Shown here: positions 1-9,635 of the stretch, one piece after another
Numbering within the stretch: the first letter of the stretch is position 1
Layout of the letters: the number at the start of each line of letters is the position of its first letter
Origin: Gracilariopsis chorda
Taxonomy: Eukaryota > Rhodophyta > Florideophyceae > Gracilariales > Gracilariaceae
Direction of reading: 5' to 3'
DNA: 64,000 nt
NCBI GenBank assembly: GCA_003194525.1
Contig: NBIV01000239.1
Span: 44,792 to 108,791, forward strand
The notes under the pieces: model-generated
Databases searched by the model: none
The model's input: only the letters and a program-made list of their open reading frames with translations
Told to the model about the DNA's origin: nothing
Position numbers and translations under genes: made by a program

Positions 1-197
1 AGCTCCAGGGACCTGTAAAGCGTCATCCCGAGCGTTGCAGCGGCGCCTTTAGCTCGGTTATCGCCTGCTAAGGTGCAAGCGCGTAGGTTTGTCGCCCATT
101 CAAATACTGCCTCTCGCCACTGTAACTTGTCAGTGTCATGACGAAGTTTTGGTGGTACCAAAATGTTATTAGGGGAGAGATCGTCCCCTGGGCCCAT
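1..197 (-). CDS. Gag N-terminus of GalEa-like copia, partial at left edge
   Basis: An uninterrupted reading frame of 65 codons begins at the ATG at 197-195, inside the primer-binding site, and runs off the left edge. It begins MGPGDDLSPNN and continues with PPKLRHDTDKLQWREAV and AAATLGMTLYRSLE. The second copy at 37300 has the matching MSPGDDLSLIN, PPKLRLDTDK and AAATLGITLYQSLE, which is the main evidence that the frame is coding. Gag forms the virus-like particle in which reverse transcription occurs. No stop or frameshift is visible, unlike the second copy with two stops in the same stretch. Assignment to Gag rests on position after the LTR and on the downstream pol of the sister copy. Confidence 0.72.
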   Translation of the reverse strand, partial: MGPGDDLSPNNILVPPKLRHDTDKLQWREAVFEWATNLRACTLAGDNRAKGAAATLGMTLYRSLE

Positions 198-200
198 AAC
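188..200 (-). promoter_or_regulatory. Primer-binding site, half-tRNA-iMet type
   Basis: On the minus strand the sequence is GTTATGGGCCCAG, directly after the LTR. It is complementary to the anticodon arm of eukaryotic initiator tRNA-Met, the internal (half-tRNA) primer known from Drosophila copia. The ATG inside it is the complement of the CAU anticodon and is also the first codon of gag. Confidence 0.8.
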
Positions 201-481
201 TATCGGTTGGACCTCTTTCAAGTGTGAGAAGTCCATCACGTATACGCAGTGTGGGGAGGTTCTCCGGTGAACAACTTGAGGAGTGGTACAGTCTGAGTCG
301 GCACAAGACCTTGCCGGGAGTCCTCCTCTTGAGTCTCCTGTGGGTGGGCTTTACTTAAGTAGGGATACTAGGCGACCTATCGGCTATTAGGATCGACTAA
401 ACACGTACTCTAAACTCCTACGACGCTTGTCAGTTGTACGTCATCGGCTTGCGTCGTGTGCTTTTTGTACGTGTTTTCACA
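201..481 (-). repeat. 5' LTR of GalEa-like copia, left-edge copy
   Basis: Starts TGTGAAAACACG on the minus strand (481) and ends just before the primer-binding site. It is clearly related to the 251-bp LTR at 37046-37296, sharing the first ~17 bases, the TATCCCTACTTAAGTAAA core and the GGACTTCTC..CTTGAAAGA tail. It ends in ATA rather than CA, so the end has mutated or the boundary is a few bases off. Confidence 0.65.
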
Positions 482-1305
482 ACTGTACTGTACTGCATCT
501 CACATTGCTGTACAGTCTGACTTCAACGGGTACGGGCGCAAAGGGTCCCAATGAAAAGTTTACACGTTGAGACATATGATATAAATAAAATGTAGCCACC
601 GCCGCTGATAGACATGCGTGCAGTGGTGTTTATTTTTCCGTGGGTATTGTATTTTGGCTATTTAACCAGGCAAATTAACCATGCGAATAGACTTGCTCTA
701 AGAACTGCTGCTTGTAGAGCAACTGATATCGATATGGAACAATGGCTGTACACCGATGAGTACGTGTAGCTTCAGTACTGTAAGCGAGAAGACCAAAGAT
801 ACAATCGTGTACCATGGCGGTTGCTGAAAGAACGATCGAAGGACAGCTCGTCGGTTGTGTTACACTGGTACGAAGAAACCGTGAGCACCACAAGGACCAA
901 TTTGTTCAATACATTGATATTTGGAAGCACTCGGAAGCTCCCTTGGGGTTGTAATGCACGCTTGCTCAAGCGCACATCGCTCGCCCGACGGCTGCTTTCC
1001 TCGTAGTCAATGTTCTGATAGGTTCGTTTTCCTTACCGTCTTTGCCTTGAAATACCCAGGCCTCCCACATGCCAAAAAGTTACAGTGTAGCTTGAATAGC
1101 ATAAACAAAGAGAGGGAGCGTGAATTGTTTCACAGGATGTCTACTGACGAGATACTCTCTTTACAAACGCAACCAGCGCGTGCATATCATCCTGTGCGCT
1201 GACGAGAAAACTCTTGCCGTTCCAAGAAATGGAAGGAATACAACGAACTAAATAAAACTCTCCATGCCTGAACCCCAGGCTTGCCCTATGAAACTTGAAA
1301 CCATA
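482..1305. other. Intergenic, nothing recognised
   Basis: Short overlapping ORFs exist on both strands here but none has a signal peptide, a motif or a consistent coding look. No RNA gene is recognised. Confidence 0.5.
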
Positions 1306-1911
1306 TCACGCAAGACAGAACCCATGGGAAAAGGCTAGGGTGTGCAAATATGTGAGAATGCCGTCAACACCCAAATTGCTCTTCTTCCTCTCATCTTGTG
1401 GAAGAAATGCACCAGTACCAGAGTCAATATCGCACTGGAAGTTCTTGATTCGTTTCAAGCCCTGCGCTATGGCTCGCACGGCTTCAATAAACTGCGGACG
1501 GCTCGAATCATTGACAAACAAACGTCGTCGTGCATTACGCTGCAGTCGTGAACAAACTGCGTCCATGTCCGACTGTGGCGCATTGAAAATTGGCTCATAG
1601 TTATCCGGTGAAGGCAGGTACACAATCAAAGGCGGCCTAGGAGGCGTCCTTATACGCACCACGTAACGGACTGGGCAAGGGTCAGGGGAGCCATGACGTG
1701 GCCAGTACACGAACATTCTGCTGAAAATTGAGATACTCTCTTCTGCGGATGGGCGGTAGCAGTCATCGACGAGCCTGAAACTAGTATCGACCAGGTTTGG
1801 TGAGAAAGGAACTGAAATCGAGCATGTCGAGTTGTTCGCCACAGCTGGAGTGTGAAGAACATGGAGGACTACCACGGCCACGATTAGGCAGATCGGATTC
1901 GGGTTCCACAT
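1306..1911 (-). CDS. Putative secreted cysteine-containing protein, unrecognised
   Basis: A 201-codon ORF without introns. Residues 1-26 form a classic signal peptide: a short N-terminus, a strongly hydrophobic run ICLIVAVVVLHVLH, then AVA before NNSTC, which fits signal peptidase cleavage. The mature part has six cysteines (near residues 31, 51, 79, 120, 159 and 199), an even number compatible with three disulphides, and N-glycosylation sequons such as NNST and NDSS. I do not recognise the family. The predicted product is extracellular or in the secretory path. The frame is read on the same strand as the protease about 560 bases away. A TATA-like stretch (TATAAGTC on the minus strand near 1984-1992) lies about 75 bases before the ATG. 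The open length and signal peptide make a real gene likely. Confidence 0.6.
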   Translation of the reverse strand: MWNPNPICLIVAVVVLHVLHTPAVANNSTCSISVPFSPNLVDTSFRLVDDCYRPSAEESISIFSRMFVYWPRHGSPDPCPVRYVVRIRTPPRPPLIVYLPSPDNYEPIFNAPQSDMDAVCSRLQRNARRRLFVNDSSRPQFIEAVRAIAQGLKRIKNFQCDIDSGTGAFLPQDERKKSNLGVDGILTYLHTLAFSHGFCLA

Positions 1912-2468
1912 AATTCGAGGAAAGATTCACAGTGCAAATGACTAGGAGAACGCTGAACCCTGAACTGAAGAGAAGGAAGTAGACTTATACTAGTGGTGGC
2001 AGTGGAAGCCGGAAGGTCAAACCGCTTGGCCCTGCTGCGCATGATGTGCGCAGTCACTGAAGTTTGCAAATTCATCTCTTGCATTGCTGCAAAGGCCAAC
2101 GAAGTACATCAGTACATTGCACTCCCTCAAGAGAATTTGAGGAGATAAGGTTACCGGTAGAAATGCTGGCGTGTATCTTCATGATACCCAAGACTCATTT
2201 ACACGCCTTGAGTCAAGTATTCCCTTGTTTGCTGGTCATTTCAAGAGGTCAAATTCGAAGCACAGCCCGGTTACCGAGAGAAAACAGCTTAGAAGCGATT
2301 ATACTTGGCTAAACTAACCCATCAAAAAAGTACTCATGGGGTCCCAGACCATTTATCCTTATTGATACCTGTGGCTTTATAGCGCACAAGTCTGTATTGG
2401 AACGCGGATTTCAGAGTGTTTCAGTTGAATAGCATGGCTTTAGTAAAGTAGAAACAAAAAAGTTGTTA
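1912..2468. other. Intergenic between two minus-strand genes
   Basis: Holds the likely promoter of the 1306-1911 gene at its left end and the 3' region of the protease at its right end. No further gene is supported. Confidence 0.4.
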
Positions 2469-3392
2469 TCACAACCTTTTCCATCCCTTGCTTTGATTCT
2501 TCTTTACTTTCCTGTTGATTTGCTTCAAATAATTCTCAACTCTTTGGGCAACAAATATCGCTCCAGGTGATTCACACAGATCTCCAACAAAGAAACTGGT
2601 AATTCCAACTTGTATGTACTCGCCGTTTTCCTTCTTAGTAATTGGTCCTCCAGAGTCACCAAAACAAGTTCCGGTCTTGCCCTTGTTCGGGAACTTCAAA
2701 GACGTGTAACATATTTCACTTTTCTCACTATTCGCAATAGGGTAGCCAGCTTCTTCATTACAGGTATCCCATTCTTGATACAAAACAGATGCTCTTCTTG
2801 CTCTTTTCGGTTCACCCTTGTTTGATCCTTTCACCCCGTATCCTGCAGCTGTTAGTTTTGAACGGCCTTCATCGGGTGCAGCCCCAAGTGCCATCGGCTT
2901 GTAGAGCTTTTTGTCGATCTTCTTTTGCAATTGTATTAATGCAACATCATGTTTGAACAGGCTGTTATCCTTGTATTTCCTATGAATCCATACATTCCTA
3001 ACGAAGTACTTGTTTTGTGGAGATTCGAAGTATTTGATTTTCGTCGAAGGTTCCCCTACAAGAACATAAGACCTTCTTACCAGTGCCTTTGACGGCAAAA
3101 CGAAGCAATGGGCTGCGCAGAGCACATAATTTCTCGACACCACTGAGCCGGTGCAGCTTGATAGGAAACCGTCTTCTCTTTCTACGACGATTCTTGCCAT
3201 ACTCTTTAGCAGTTTCTTCGGAACCTTCTTTCCTCCAATTATTAATGGAATTTGAGAGAATTCATTGACTTCAGATATATCAGCAATCCTTCCATGATTC
3301 TGTATGAACGGTCTGCGAATTTCCTGTGCATTGCCTTCTTGCATCAGGCTGAAGAGAACCACACAGACGATAACGGCGCATCTGTTTTTCAT
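2469..3392 (-). CDS. Secreted S1-family (chymotrypsin-fold) serine protease
   Basis: A 307-codon intronless ORF. Residues 1-22 are a signal peptide, followed by a ~28-residue propeptide and the mature N-terminus IIGG at 51-54. The catalytic triad is visible: His95 in CAAHC, Asp149 in HDVALIQL and Ser247 in GDSGGP. Paired cysteines around the triad (C80, C92, C96, C211, C228, C243, C273) fit the fold. The enzyme should cleave peptide bonds outside the cell. In position 189 (two residues before Cys191) there is glycine (G241), not the aspartate of true trypsins, so Arg/Lys specificity is not supported and chymotrypsin- or elastase-like preference is more likely. The residue before IIGG is Leu rather than Arg/Lys, so activation by a trypsin-like enzyme is doubtful. 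The C-terminus is a basic tail (KVKKNQSKGWKRL). Length is normal for the family. Confidence 0.9.
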   Translation of the reverse strand: MKNRCAVIVCVVLFSLMQEGNAQEIRRPFIQNHGRIADISEVNEFSQIPLIIGGKKVPKKLLKSMARIVVEREDGFLSSCTGSVVSRNYVLCAAHCFVLPSKALVRRSYVLVGEPSTKIKYFESPQNKYFVRNVWIHRKYKDNSLFKHDVALIQLQKKIDKKLYKPMALGAAPDEGRSKLTAAGYGVKGSNKGEPKRARRASVLYQEWDTCNEEAGYPIANSEKSEICYTSLKFPNKGKTGTCFGDSGGPITKKENGEYIQVGITSFFVGDLCESPGAIFVAQRVENYLKQINRKVKKNQSKGWKRL

Positions 3393-4764
3393 TTTCCATA
3401 CAAGTATTGAAGCTTGCGTTCTCCGATTCGAAAAGCAGTGCCTTCGAGTAGAGGAGATAAAACAAAGAAGATCCTTACGCGTTCACAAACTTTCGTTTGG
3501 GGATACTGCAAGTGTCAGGTAGAAAGAATTTGTTTCTTTGTTATCCCTTTCGAGCAAGCAGTAGCGAGCATTTTCCGTTGTAGACCATGTCTGATGCTAA
3601 TCTGATGTCGTTCTCATCCAAATTACATCCGTTGCGCGCAGCAAGGTGTAGAAGGATACTGACGAGAGTTAGGCCCGAGTATTTCTTTTCAGCTCTGGGC
3701 AGTCCGTGGAAACGACAGAACCGTTGTGAAAAGGGACAGCCGTTTAAGGCTGAATTATATATATTTTTGGTTAATTTAAGTCCAAGCCATAAACGAGCCA
3801 TGTGGGTCAAAACTTCAGCAGTTGATCTGGACATAAAGAGAATTCGCAACCCATTGTGTTGTCTAGCACGGCGTTGTGTTCTTTGTGCGATGAACGCGTT
3901 GTACAATCAACAGCGCACAACGACCTGCATGGTAGCGTACAATGATTAAACAACGGAGTGAAGAGACAGGATATTTTGGGCGCGAGGGACTCGCGCTACG
4001 CTCGGAGTCTTTCTCTGCATAGAGATGATTTTTACCGAATAACTGCTGTGTGTCTGTGTGTCTGTCGATCGAGGAACACTGCGCGCATTTCTCAAATTTT
4101 GTTTTTTGATGGGCGACCGGTGAGATTTCTACGCATCCATTGCGATAACGCTATCATATCTCTATTAAAAAGCGCTTTAAACGTGTTGCACACAGTGCCC
4201 ATTGCCGTCATGGATGTATCTGTTGTACTACGCGAAGTGCAAGTTGTTGGTGCCGCTGATGATGATATTGAAAAGCGAAGAATGTCCGATAGCCAAAATT
4301 ATGGCAACGCCAACCTAGATGATTTAACCCATCTAGTTGTCGAGTTTCATAGAAACCTCGACCTAACCAGCACACAGAAGCTATTCCTGTATGACCAACA
4401 ATAATAAGCTTCCGTAGCTGTTACGTACGCAACACTTAATTAACGAGTACGTTGAAATAATGTGCATGAGTGCTTATGAGTCTGCTCACGCAAGCGCCTG
4501 AAACTACCCCACCCCCCCCCCACTCTTAACCCTCTTGAAACGGAAAGTTTATGTCTACTGTGGTAGACATCAGCTGTTGAATTAATTGGACAAAGAGTAA
4601 AACGATTGAAACAAGAGCCACATGCTAACGTGACAAGTACTTGATTTCCTTTTGTGTATCCTGGTATACATAAGGCAAAGCTGAATAATTGGTTGCATTT
4701 CAAATGAAAACATCTGTTTTGAGACCTTTCCAGCCACCAATTCAGTGTCTTTCATCTGCCCTGT
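3393..4764. other. Region with weak ORFs only
   Basis: Two overlapping ORFs of about 120 codons on opposite strands (3541-3906 minus, 3587-3949 plus) cannot both be real and neither shows a motif. A plus ORF at 3958-4404 contains, from the ATG at 4210, a hydrophilic 64-residue stretch ending QKLFLYDQQ that could be the end of a small gene. An AT-rich TATATATATTTT lies at 3757-3768, and a run of about 11 C residues lies near 4512-4522. Confidence 0.35.
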
Positions 4765-5124
4765 CTACCATGCACCATTACCACGAGTTTTCACTTCATG
4801 CCGCACTGGCTTGATGTGCGATAGAATGTGCAATCGGAAACACTTCACGAAGTCCATCTGATTGCCTTTCAAATCTCTGTTGAACCCGCCAATATTCATG
4901 GCCGTCTTTGCAGCACTCTTAACGTTTCGTTCATATTTGGCTTCTGGTGTTGACTCAGAATGAACGATTCTCTCTGCGTCTTTCCTTCGAATGATTTCGT
5001 TCCAGAAAGCGCTGAGCTCTCCAACCAAAAAGAATGGAATTCTGACAATGCCAGTGGTGAATAATATGATACATGCGACGAGAAATAATTTGTAGAAACA
5101 GCATTGGGTACAACTCAGAAACAC
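4765..5124 (-). CDS. Hypothetical small membrane or secreted protein
   Basis: A 119-codon ORF. The first ~35 residues hold a hydrophobic stretch (LFLVACIILFTTGIV) that would serve as a signal anchor or signal peptide. The rest is hydrophilic, with charged segments RRKDAERIVHSE and KYERNVKSAAKTAMN. No known family is recognised and no conserved motif is seen. It reads on the same strand as the secreted genes at 1306-3392. A chance ORF cannot be excluded at this size. Confidence 0.35.
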   Translation of the reverse strand: MFLSCTQCCFYKLFLVACIILFTTGIVRIPFFLVGELSAFWNEIIRRKDAERIVHSESTPEAKYERNVKSAAKTAMNIGGFNRDLKGNQMDFVKCFRLHILSHIKPVRHEVKTRGNGAW

Positions 5125-6300
5125 AGATTGTGCAAAAGCAATTCCAACTGCGCTTGTTGGACTACTTCAACTGGTTTGTACTTTTTGAATAATCAGCTTA
5201 TCCGCCAAACGTATCTGGAATGTGTACATTCTTGGACTAGTACGAAGTTGCTTTTAATGGGCAAACTGTGCAAGCTCCTTCGCATGCACGATTCAAAACC
5301 GCATTTGGACCTGCAGTTCGCTACATTAGTTTATCAAGTCAACCGACTTTGGGACTATTGAAACTCATCAGGATTACTTTGCATTTCATTCTTTCAGAAG
5401 GCAATGAGCGGAGATACATTTCGAAATATTTGTGCGGCGTCGCGGGTATTTGTAACGTACAATCCATAGATAGCTGTAGTACACTCTTTTTGGCACAGCC
5501 CGTACATTGTAAAACACTTTGCACGAGACTTTGAAACATCAGCGGTTCCAGTTGGCGTTATTTGTCTTGATTAAAACACCGTACATTTTAAAGGTCATAC
5601 TTTTGCAAGTTCTTATATGAAAAGTATATCTGTTAAGTTTGGCATACGATTCTTCGCGTTTTTGGGCTGGTAACATGCGTAGCTTCACCGTTTTCAGGAT
5701 AACAGTTCAGGTAATAGATCAGGATAAACACCACTAACTCTAACTTGCTACACGAAAGTATTTCGAAATTTGAGAGGAGCAGTGTAAAAGACTAATAATG
5801 GGACTCTGGTACAGAAGGGGCCTTTGTCCGCACTCTGGTGCGCGCAAATGACCCATCAAACGCCATTATTATTAAGACCTGAGCGCGGGAGGATCACGGT
5901 AATGGACGACTTCTATACCAGACATGTCCTGCGAGGCATTTATTCCGTCTGAATGACTCTGAGTGCAAAGTTTTGGGGACTGTACGATTTACGAATGCTG
6001 ATGGACCGCACCGTCCAGCACTAAATGAGCCCATCAATCAGCTCAAAACGGCGAAAAGAGGTGAATGGCGTCCAGTTGAATTATAGCAGAGAGAGAAAGG
6101 ATCAAATGAAGCGCTATCTGGAGCGTGGAAGTATGGTATCATTTTTTTCAAGGACAGAGCGGTTGTTACGTTCTAAACGAATGATCTAGCGGAGACATCT
6201 TTTTGTGGTATAGAAATGCCAGATTCACATGCATTCAGATGTTTGCATGGTCTTTTTTTCTTGAACATATTGACTGGTGACGAAAAATTACGGTGAACGA
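5125..6300. other. Intergenic, nothing recognised
   Basis: Only short overlapping ORFs with no consistent frame. No repeat shared with other parts of the window was noticed. Confidence 0.4.
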
Positions 6301-6341
6301 CACTCCAGGTTCCTACGATCATTGTGGCATATAACCTTTTC

Positions 6342-6590
6342 ATGAATAGTGTCAATAGGTTTGAACAATATAGATCAACATCGGCTACTGTTCGTAAGGA
6401 ACGCCGTGTGACCATGAGTATGCTTAAATTTGTTCTGGATCGAAATATCATCAATGCCGATGCTTTACTGAAAGCTATTAGATCCGAAGGGGAAAGTATT
6501 GTTGAAGTTGGGCTCATGAAGCAGAGAATAATTCTTTCTCTCGCTGCTGATCACCTAGAGTACAAGCAGGAAAGAACTTCTCTTTATTGA
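6342..6590 (+). CDS. Hypothetical protein or gene fragment
   Basis: From the ATG at 6342 the frame runs 82 codons to a TGA at 6588-6590. It has a coding-like composition with regular charge spacing (KERRVTMSMLKFVLDRN, ADALLKAIRSEGE) and could form helices, but I recognise no family. It might be the 3' exon or remnant of a larger gene. An overlapping minus-strand ORF (6173-6517) looks like its shadow. Confidence 0.3.
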   Translation: MNSVNRFEQYRSTSATVRKERRVTMSMLKFVLDRNIINADALLKAIRSEGESIVEVGLMKQRIILSLAADHLEYKQERTSLY

Positions 6591-6825
6591 TTAAAAGAAC
6601 AGACAGTGGTGTCTACCAATATATCTTCATGTGGGTCAAATTTTATCAATTTGCACATATTTCTCGAGACAGGGGGCATCATGAGTGTTCAATGCTATCT
6701 CTGCGAACTGCTACGCATGCAAAGAAAGAAAACGTATACAATTTTTCGTGCATGTAATGTGAGCATGGCTTCCACGTCAACTGTTTTGTACCTTTGACCA
6801 GTCTTACACGCAAAGTCTGCAGTAC

Positions 6826-7480
6826 TGTTAGAATTAGTTATTATTTACCTTTCTTTGAATATAGTTGGCTCTAGCATCAGTTCTAACGGGCACAACCCAG
6901 CTAATTTTATTCTATTCGATCTCCTGAAGTGATCGGTTACCCATTGGCCATGTCAAACGGGCCTCAAAGCCGTGTTGACATCTTCATGACATCCTGTCAA
7001 TATGACACCACAACATGTTCATGTCAGAGGAGTCTTGGCTGGCCAAGTGGACATATGCGCACTAAATTACACGTTACCTACCACTCACAACGTTGACAGA
7101 CACCTCACACGGTACAGCAGGGATCGAACGGTCATGTATGATTCCAGAGGTAGTCGTGCCAAGTCATCACTGGCACCCTGGGTCCATACCAGATCATTCA
7201 AGATCTTGTCTGATGACAAGTCATCAGCATTGATGGAATTTGCCAAGTCATCAGACAACTAGATCCGGCATTGAACCCGGGAAACCAGTAGCTTACGGAG
7301 GCCAGCACGAACACCAAGCATCATACCGTTTAACTCGGACGAATTCTCATCGACTGGTGGCACTGATAGAACTATAGACTACAAACTCTACATAAACCTC
7401 GATGGATGTTTCGAACTTCTAACTCGGATCATCACCATCGACTTCGAACTAATTCAACCACTGCACCTCTGTTCTTAACA
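6826..7480 (+). repeat. 5' LTR of G1
   Basis: Starts TGTTAGAATTAG and ends TTCTTAACA, giving TGTTA..TAACA terminal inverted repeats. It aligns end to end with 13737-14388. The TATA position is mutated here (TACATAAA at 7389-7396) compared with TATATAAA in the 3' LTR. Confidence 0.88.
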
Positions 7481-7481
7481 T

Positions 7482-7495
7482 TGGTAGCATCGCAA
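7482..7495 (+). promoter_or_regulatory. Primer-binding site of G1
   Basis: TGGTAGCATCGCAA immediately follows the LTR. TGGTAGC is complementary to a tRNA 3' end GCTACCA, as in initiator tRNA-Met, with weaker pairing beyond the first seven bases. Confidence 0.55.
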
Positions 7496-7799
7496 TTAAG
7501 TATTGCGCTTACCTGAAACTGGTGACCATCCAGCCTTGATGGATTTTGCTACACAAAACTCCCCAAGTGTAGATGAGCCACAGAGATCCAGATTATACTG
7601 ACTGTTGATTTCTGACCAATTTTGTGTTTCTAGTGAGCCCAATACTCCGGTCCAGGTTACTGCCGTCCTCGCCGTCGGTGTACACCAACACCGACATATA
7701 CCCCACACCGTCAACACCGCTGCCACCCGTGAACCTCGCCGACCCTGGAACCCGACCCTGGAACCTCTGTAGCTCACCATAGCTTCTCCTTTGAATCCC

Positions 7800-8116
7800 G
7801 TACGCTCTCACCCGAACCAGTCGACAACCTTGTTTTGCTTGAATTCCGGACGCCTCGTAGTCAACCACCATCTCCCGAGCCAGTGCACATAGCCCCAGAA
7901 GCCTCCAACGAGCGTCAACAAACTTCAGTCGTGGAAAAACCTACAAGATTCCAAACAGTCGGGGAACGTATTTGTCAAGCGTACAACTCCGCCAATCAGA
8001 ATCGCAGACGTGTCCTGCCGATCAATGACGCCGGAAACATCAACCTCTACCGTGTGGCAAACGATCGTATCCGTCGCCAGAGAAAGCGTGAACTACGTCG
8101 TCAGCTTCGTACCTAG
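7800..8116 (+). pseudogene. Leader ORF of G1, N-terminal part
   Basis: The frame around 7835-8116 is open for more than 90 codons between the LTR and gag. It encodes a Pro/Ser-rich start (SPEPVDN, SQPPSPEPVH) and then an Arg-rich end RIRRQRKRELRRQLR, suggestive of nucleic-acid binding or a nuclear signal. It continues into the zinc-finger frame after a single-base shift near 8105. Not a usual Gypsy gene. No initiator ATG is evident at its 5' end. Confidence 0.45.
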
Positions 8117-8336
8117 GTGTAATGACTGCAATTTACGCTTCAACAGCCGGGTACAACTTGAGAAACACCTCCACGGAACCAAGCACAAAAAAAAGATGTT
8201 GTGAAAGACGTCACCACCTGGTTGTTTTATTTGCCGTATGCCGTCGTTCAACAACTAAAAGCATTTCAAGGACCACTGCAGAGGTAACAAGCATCGTCTG
8301 GCTAAAGAAAAGAAACAAATGCGTTAACAGAATCAC
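8106..8336 (+). pseudogene. Tandem U1/matrin-type C2H2 zinc fingers in the G1 leader
   Basis: Two fingers lie in one frame. Finger 1 (8118-8186) is C-x2-C-x12-H-x5-H: CNDC, then RFNSRVQLEKHLHGTKH, matching the U1-like/matrin type with the typical H-x-x-G-x-K-H end. Finger 2 (8223-8294) begins CFIC and ends HCRGNKH, with one extra residue between the Cys and His pairs. A TGA (8202-8204) separates them and a TAA (8256-8258) lies inside finger 2, so the gene is broken. Such fingers usually bind double-stranded or structured RNA. A role before gag in a Gypsy element is not standard; capture of a host gene or an alternative nucleocapsid are possible explanations. Confidence 0.55.
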
Positions 8337-8759
8337 TTCAGCGGGCGTTTTTAACCCGGTAAACACAGCTCAGCAAAAAATAAAAATTGATCGTTCTACC
8401 CTTTAAGGTACCGTTTGTGGCTGTGTTCAACCTCCCACTGCGCCACGATTACCACGATTTGTCAAGGGAGAAGTAGCCATACAGGTCTTACTATCTTCCC
8501 AATCTCTTGACTCCTGGTAACCTCAGCTGAAGGAACTCTACTTTAGCCACTCTGACACGCGTCCACGTTCTTACAGCGAGGGGATTCGAACTTTAGACCT
8601 CGAACTTCCGTTTGATTGACTGAAACCACTTTATCATATCGTACTGTTTTATACTGGCAGAACTCCGAAAAAACCGCAATATAATTAACGAGATCCAAAT
8701 TTTTGGCCCGAAATTCCGACCCATTTGGCAAGGTTTTTTGCTTCACTTGATTCCCCGCA

Positions 8760-9635
8760 ATGTCAAGAATTCCGAGCAATAATGCACCCTCACTGCAGTC
8801 CCGCGCAAACCAAATTATTCAAAATTTGGAACGAGCGCTGGAAGATACACGTGGTAGAAAGGAAAGACTGGAAAGAGAAGCTGAACAGAAGATCTCATCG
8901 CTTGATTTCGCTCTCACCCTGCTCATGAGTTCTAGAGGCGAATCTTCTTCCGCAACAAAGATCAATAAACCCTTTGTGTTTACTGGGAAGCAGAACATTG
9001 ATAGTTGGATCGCACATGTCGGTAGGTATCTGGAAGGAACCTCAAACGACAAAGCACTTCCCATAGCGCTTAGCTGTATTCGTGGAGCAGCTCAAGAGTG
9101 GTACCTCGCCCAAGTGGAAAATGGAACAGACGTCACCACAATCGACGAGCTATTTGACGGTCTGGAGACCTGCTTCAGAATAGTGAACAAGGAAAAACTT
9201 GCTCGTGATAAACTGAGCAAGGAGAAAGAAATGAAGGACGTCTAGCAGTACAATGAGGATTTTCTGAAGATCATACTGGATATTCCCAATCTCACTATGG
9301 AAGAACAGGTAGACAGATACACAAGAGCACTGAAGAGCTTTATTTGGAAAGAGCTTTGTAGCAAGGAATACAACTCTGTCACAGATTCGATGAAAGATGC
9401 ATAAAGAGTCGAGTCAGACTACAAAAGAGGGGCTTCCAGTAGATTTGGCAGAGGAGCGGGCGGCCACTGGTATAATAATGGACCCGTACCAATGGAAATT
9501 GGAAACAAGAAGTTAGGGAAGTTTACTGCAGAAGCCAGAGAACACTGCCACAAGAACGACCTTTTTTTCCGCTGCAGAGAACAAAGCCACAGAGCGAACG
9601 ACCCGCGCTGCCCAAAAAACTCTCAGAGAAACTGA
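8760..9635 (+). pseudogene. gag: gag of Gypsy G1
   Basis: The frame starts at ATG 8760 (MSRIPSNNAPSLQ) and stays in one frame to 9635, with in-frame stops at 9243-9245 and near 9402. The first 60 residues form a coiled coil (NLERALEDTRGRKERLEREAEQ). The middle is a retrotransposon Gag core: FTGKQNIDSWIAHVGRYLE, LSCIRGAAQEWYLAQV, FDGLETCF. The end has a decayed CCHC knuckle (FRCREQSHRANDPRC) in which the first Cys is Phe and the last is displaced by two residues. Gag would make the particle shell and package RNA. The stops and the damaged knuckle mean this copy is defective. Confidence 0.75.

Larger units (their letters stand above)
1..481 (-). mobile_element. GalEa-like Ty1/copia element, 5' end only (runs off left edge)
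   Basis: Read on the minus strand, this holds a 5' LTR (481 to 201), a primer-binding site (200 to 188) and the start of gag (197 to 1). It is the same family as the element at 37046-41367: the LTRs share the TGTGARAACACGTACAA start and the CTTAAGTAAA core, and the gag N-termini align over their whole visible length. The five bases outside the LTR (482-486, ACTGT) match the five bases before the LTR of the second copy. The rest of the element lies beyond the left end of the window. Confidence 0.8.

Noticed and set aside
820-1202. Plus-strand ORFs between the left-edge LTR and the first gene
   Set aside because: Short, no motif, overlapping in different frames.
3541-3949. Overlapping ORFs of about 120 codons on both strands
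   Set aside because: No signal peptide, motif or consistent coding bias; listed only as a weak region.
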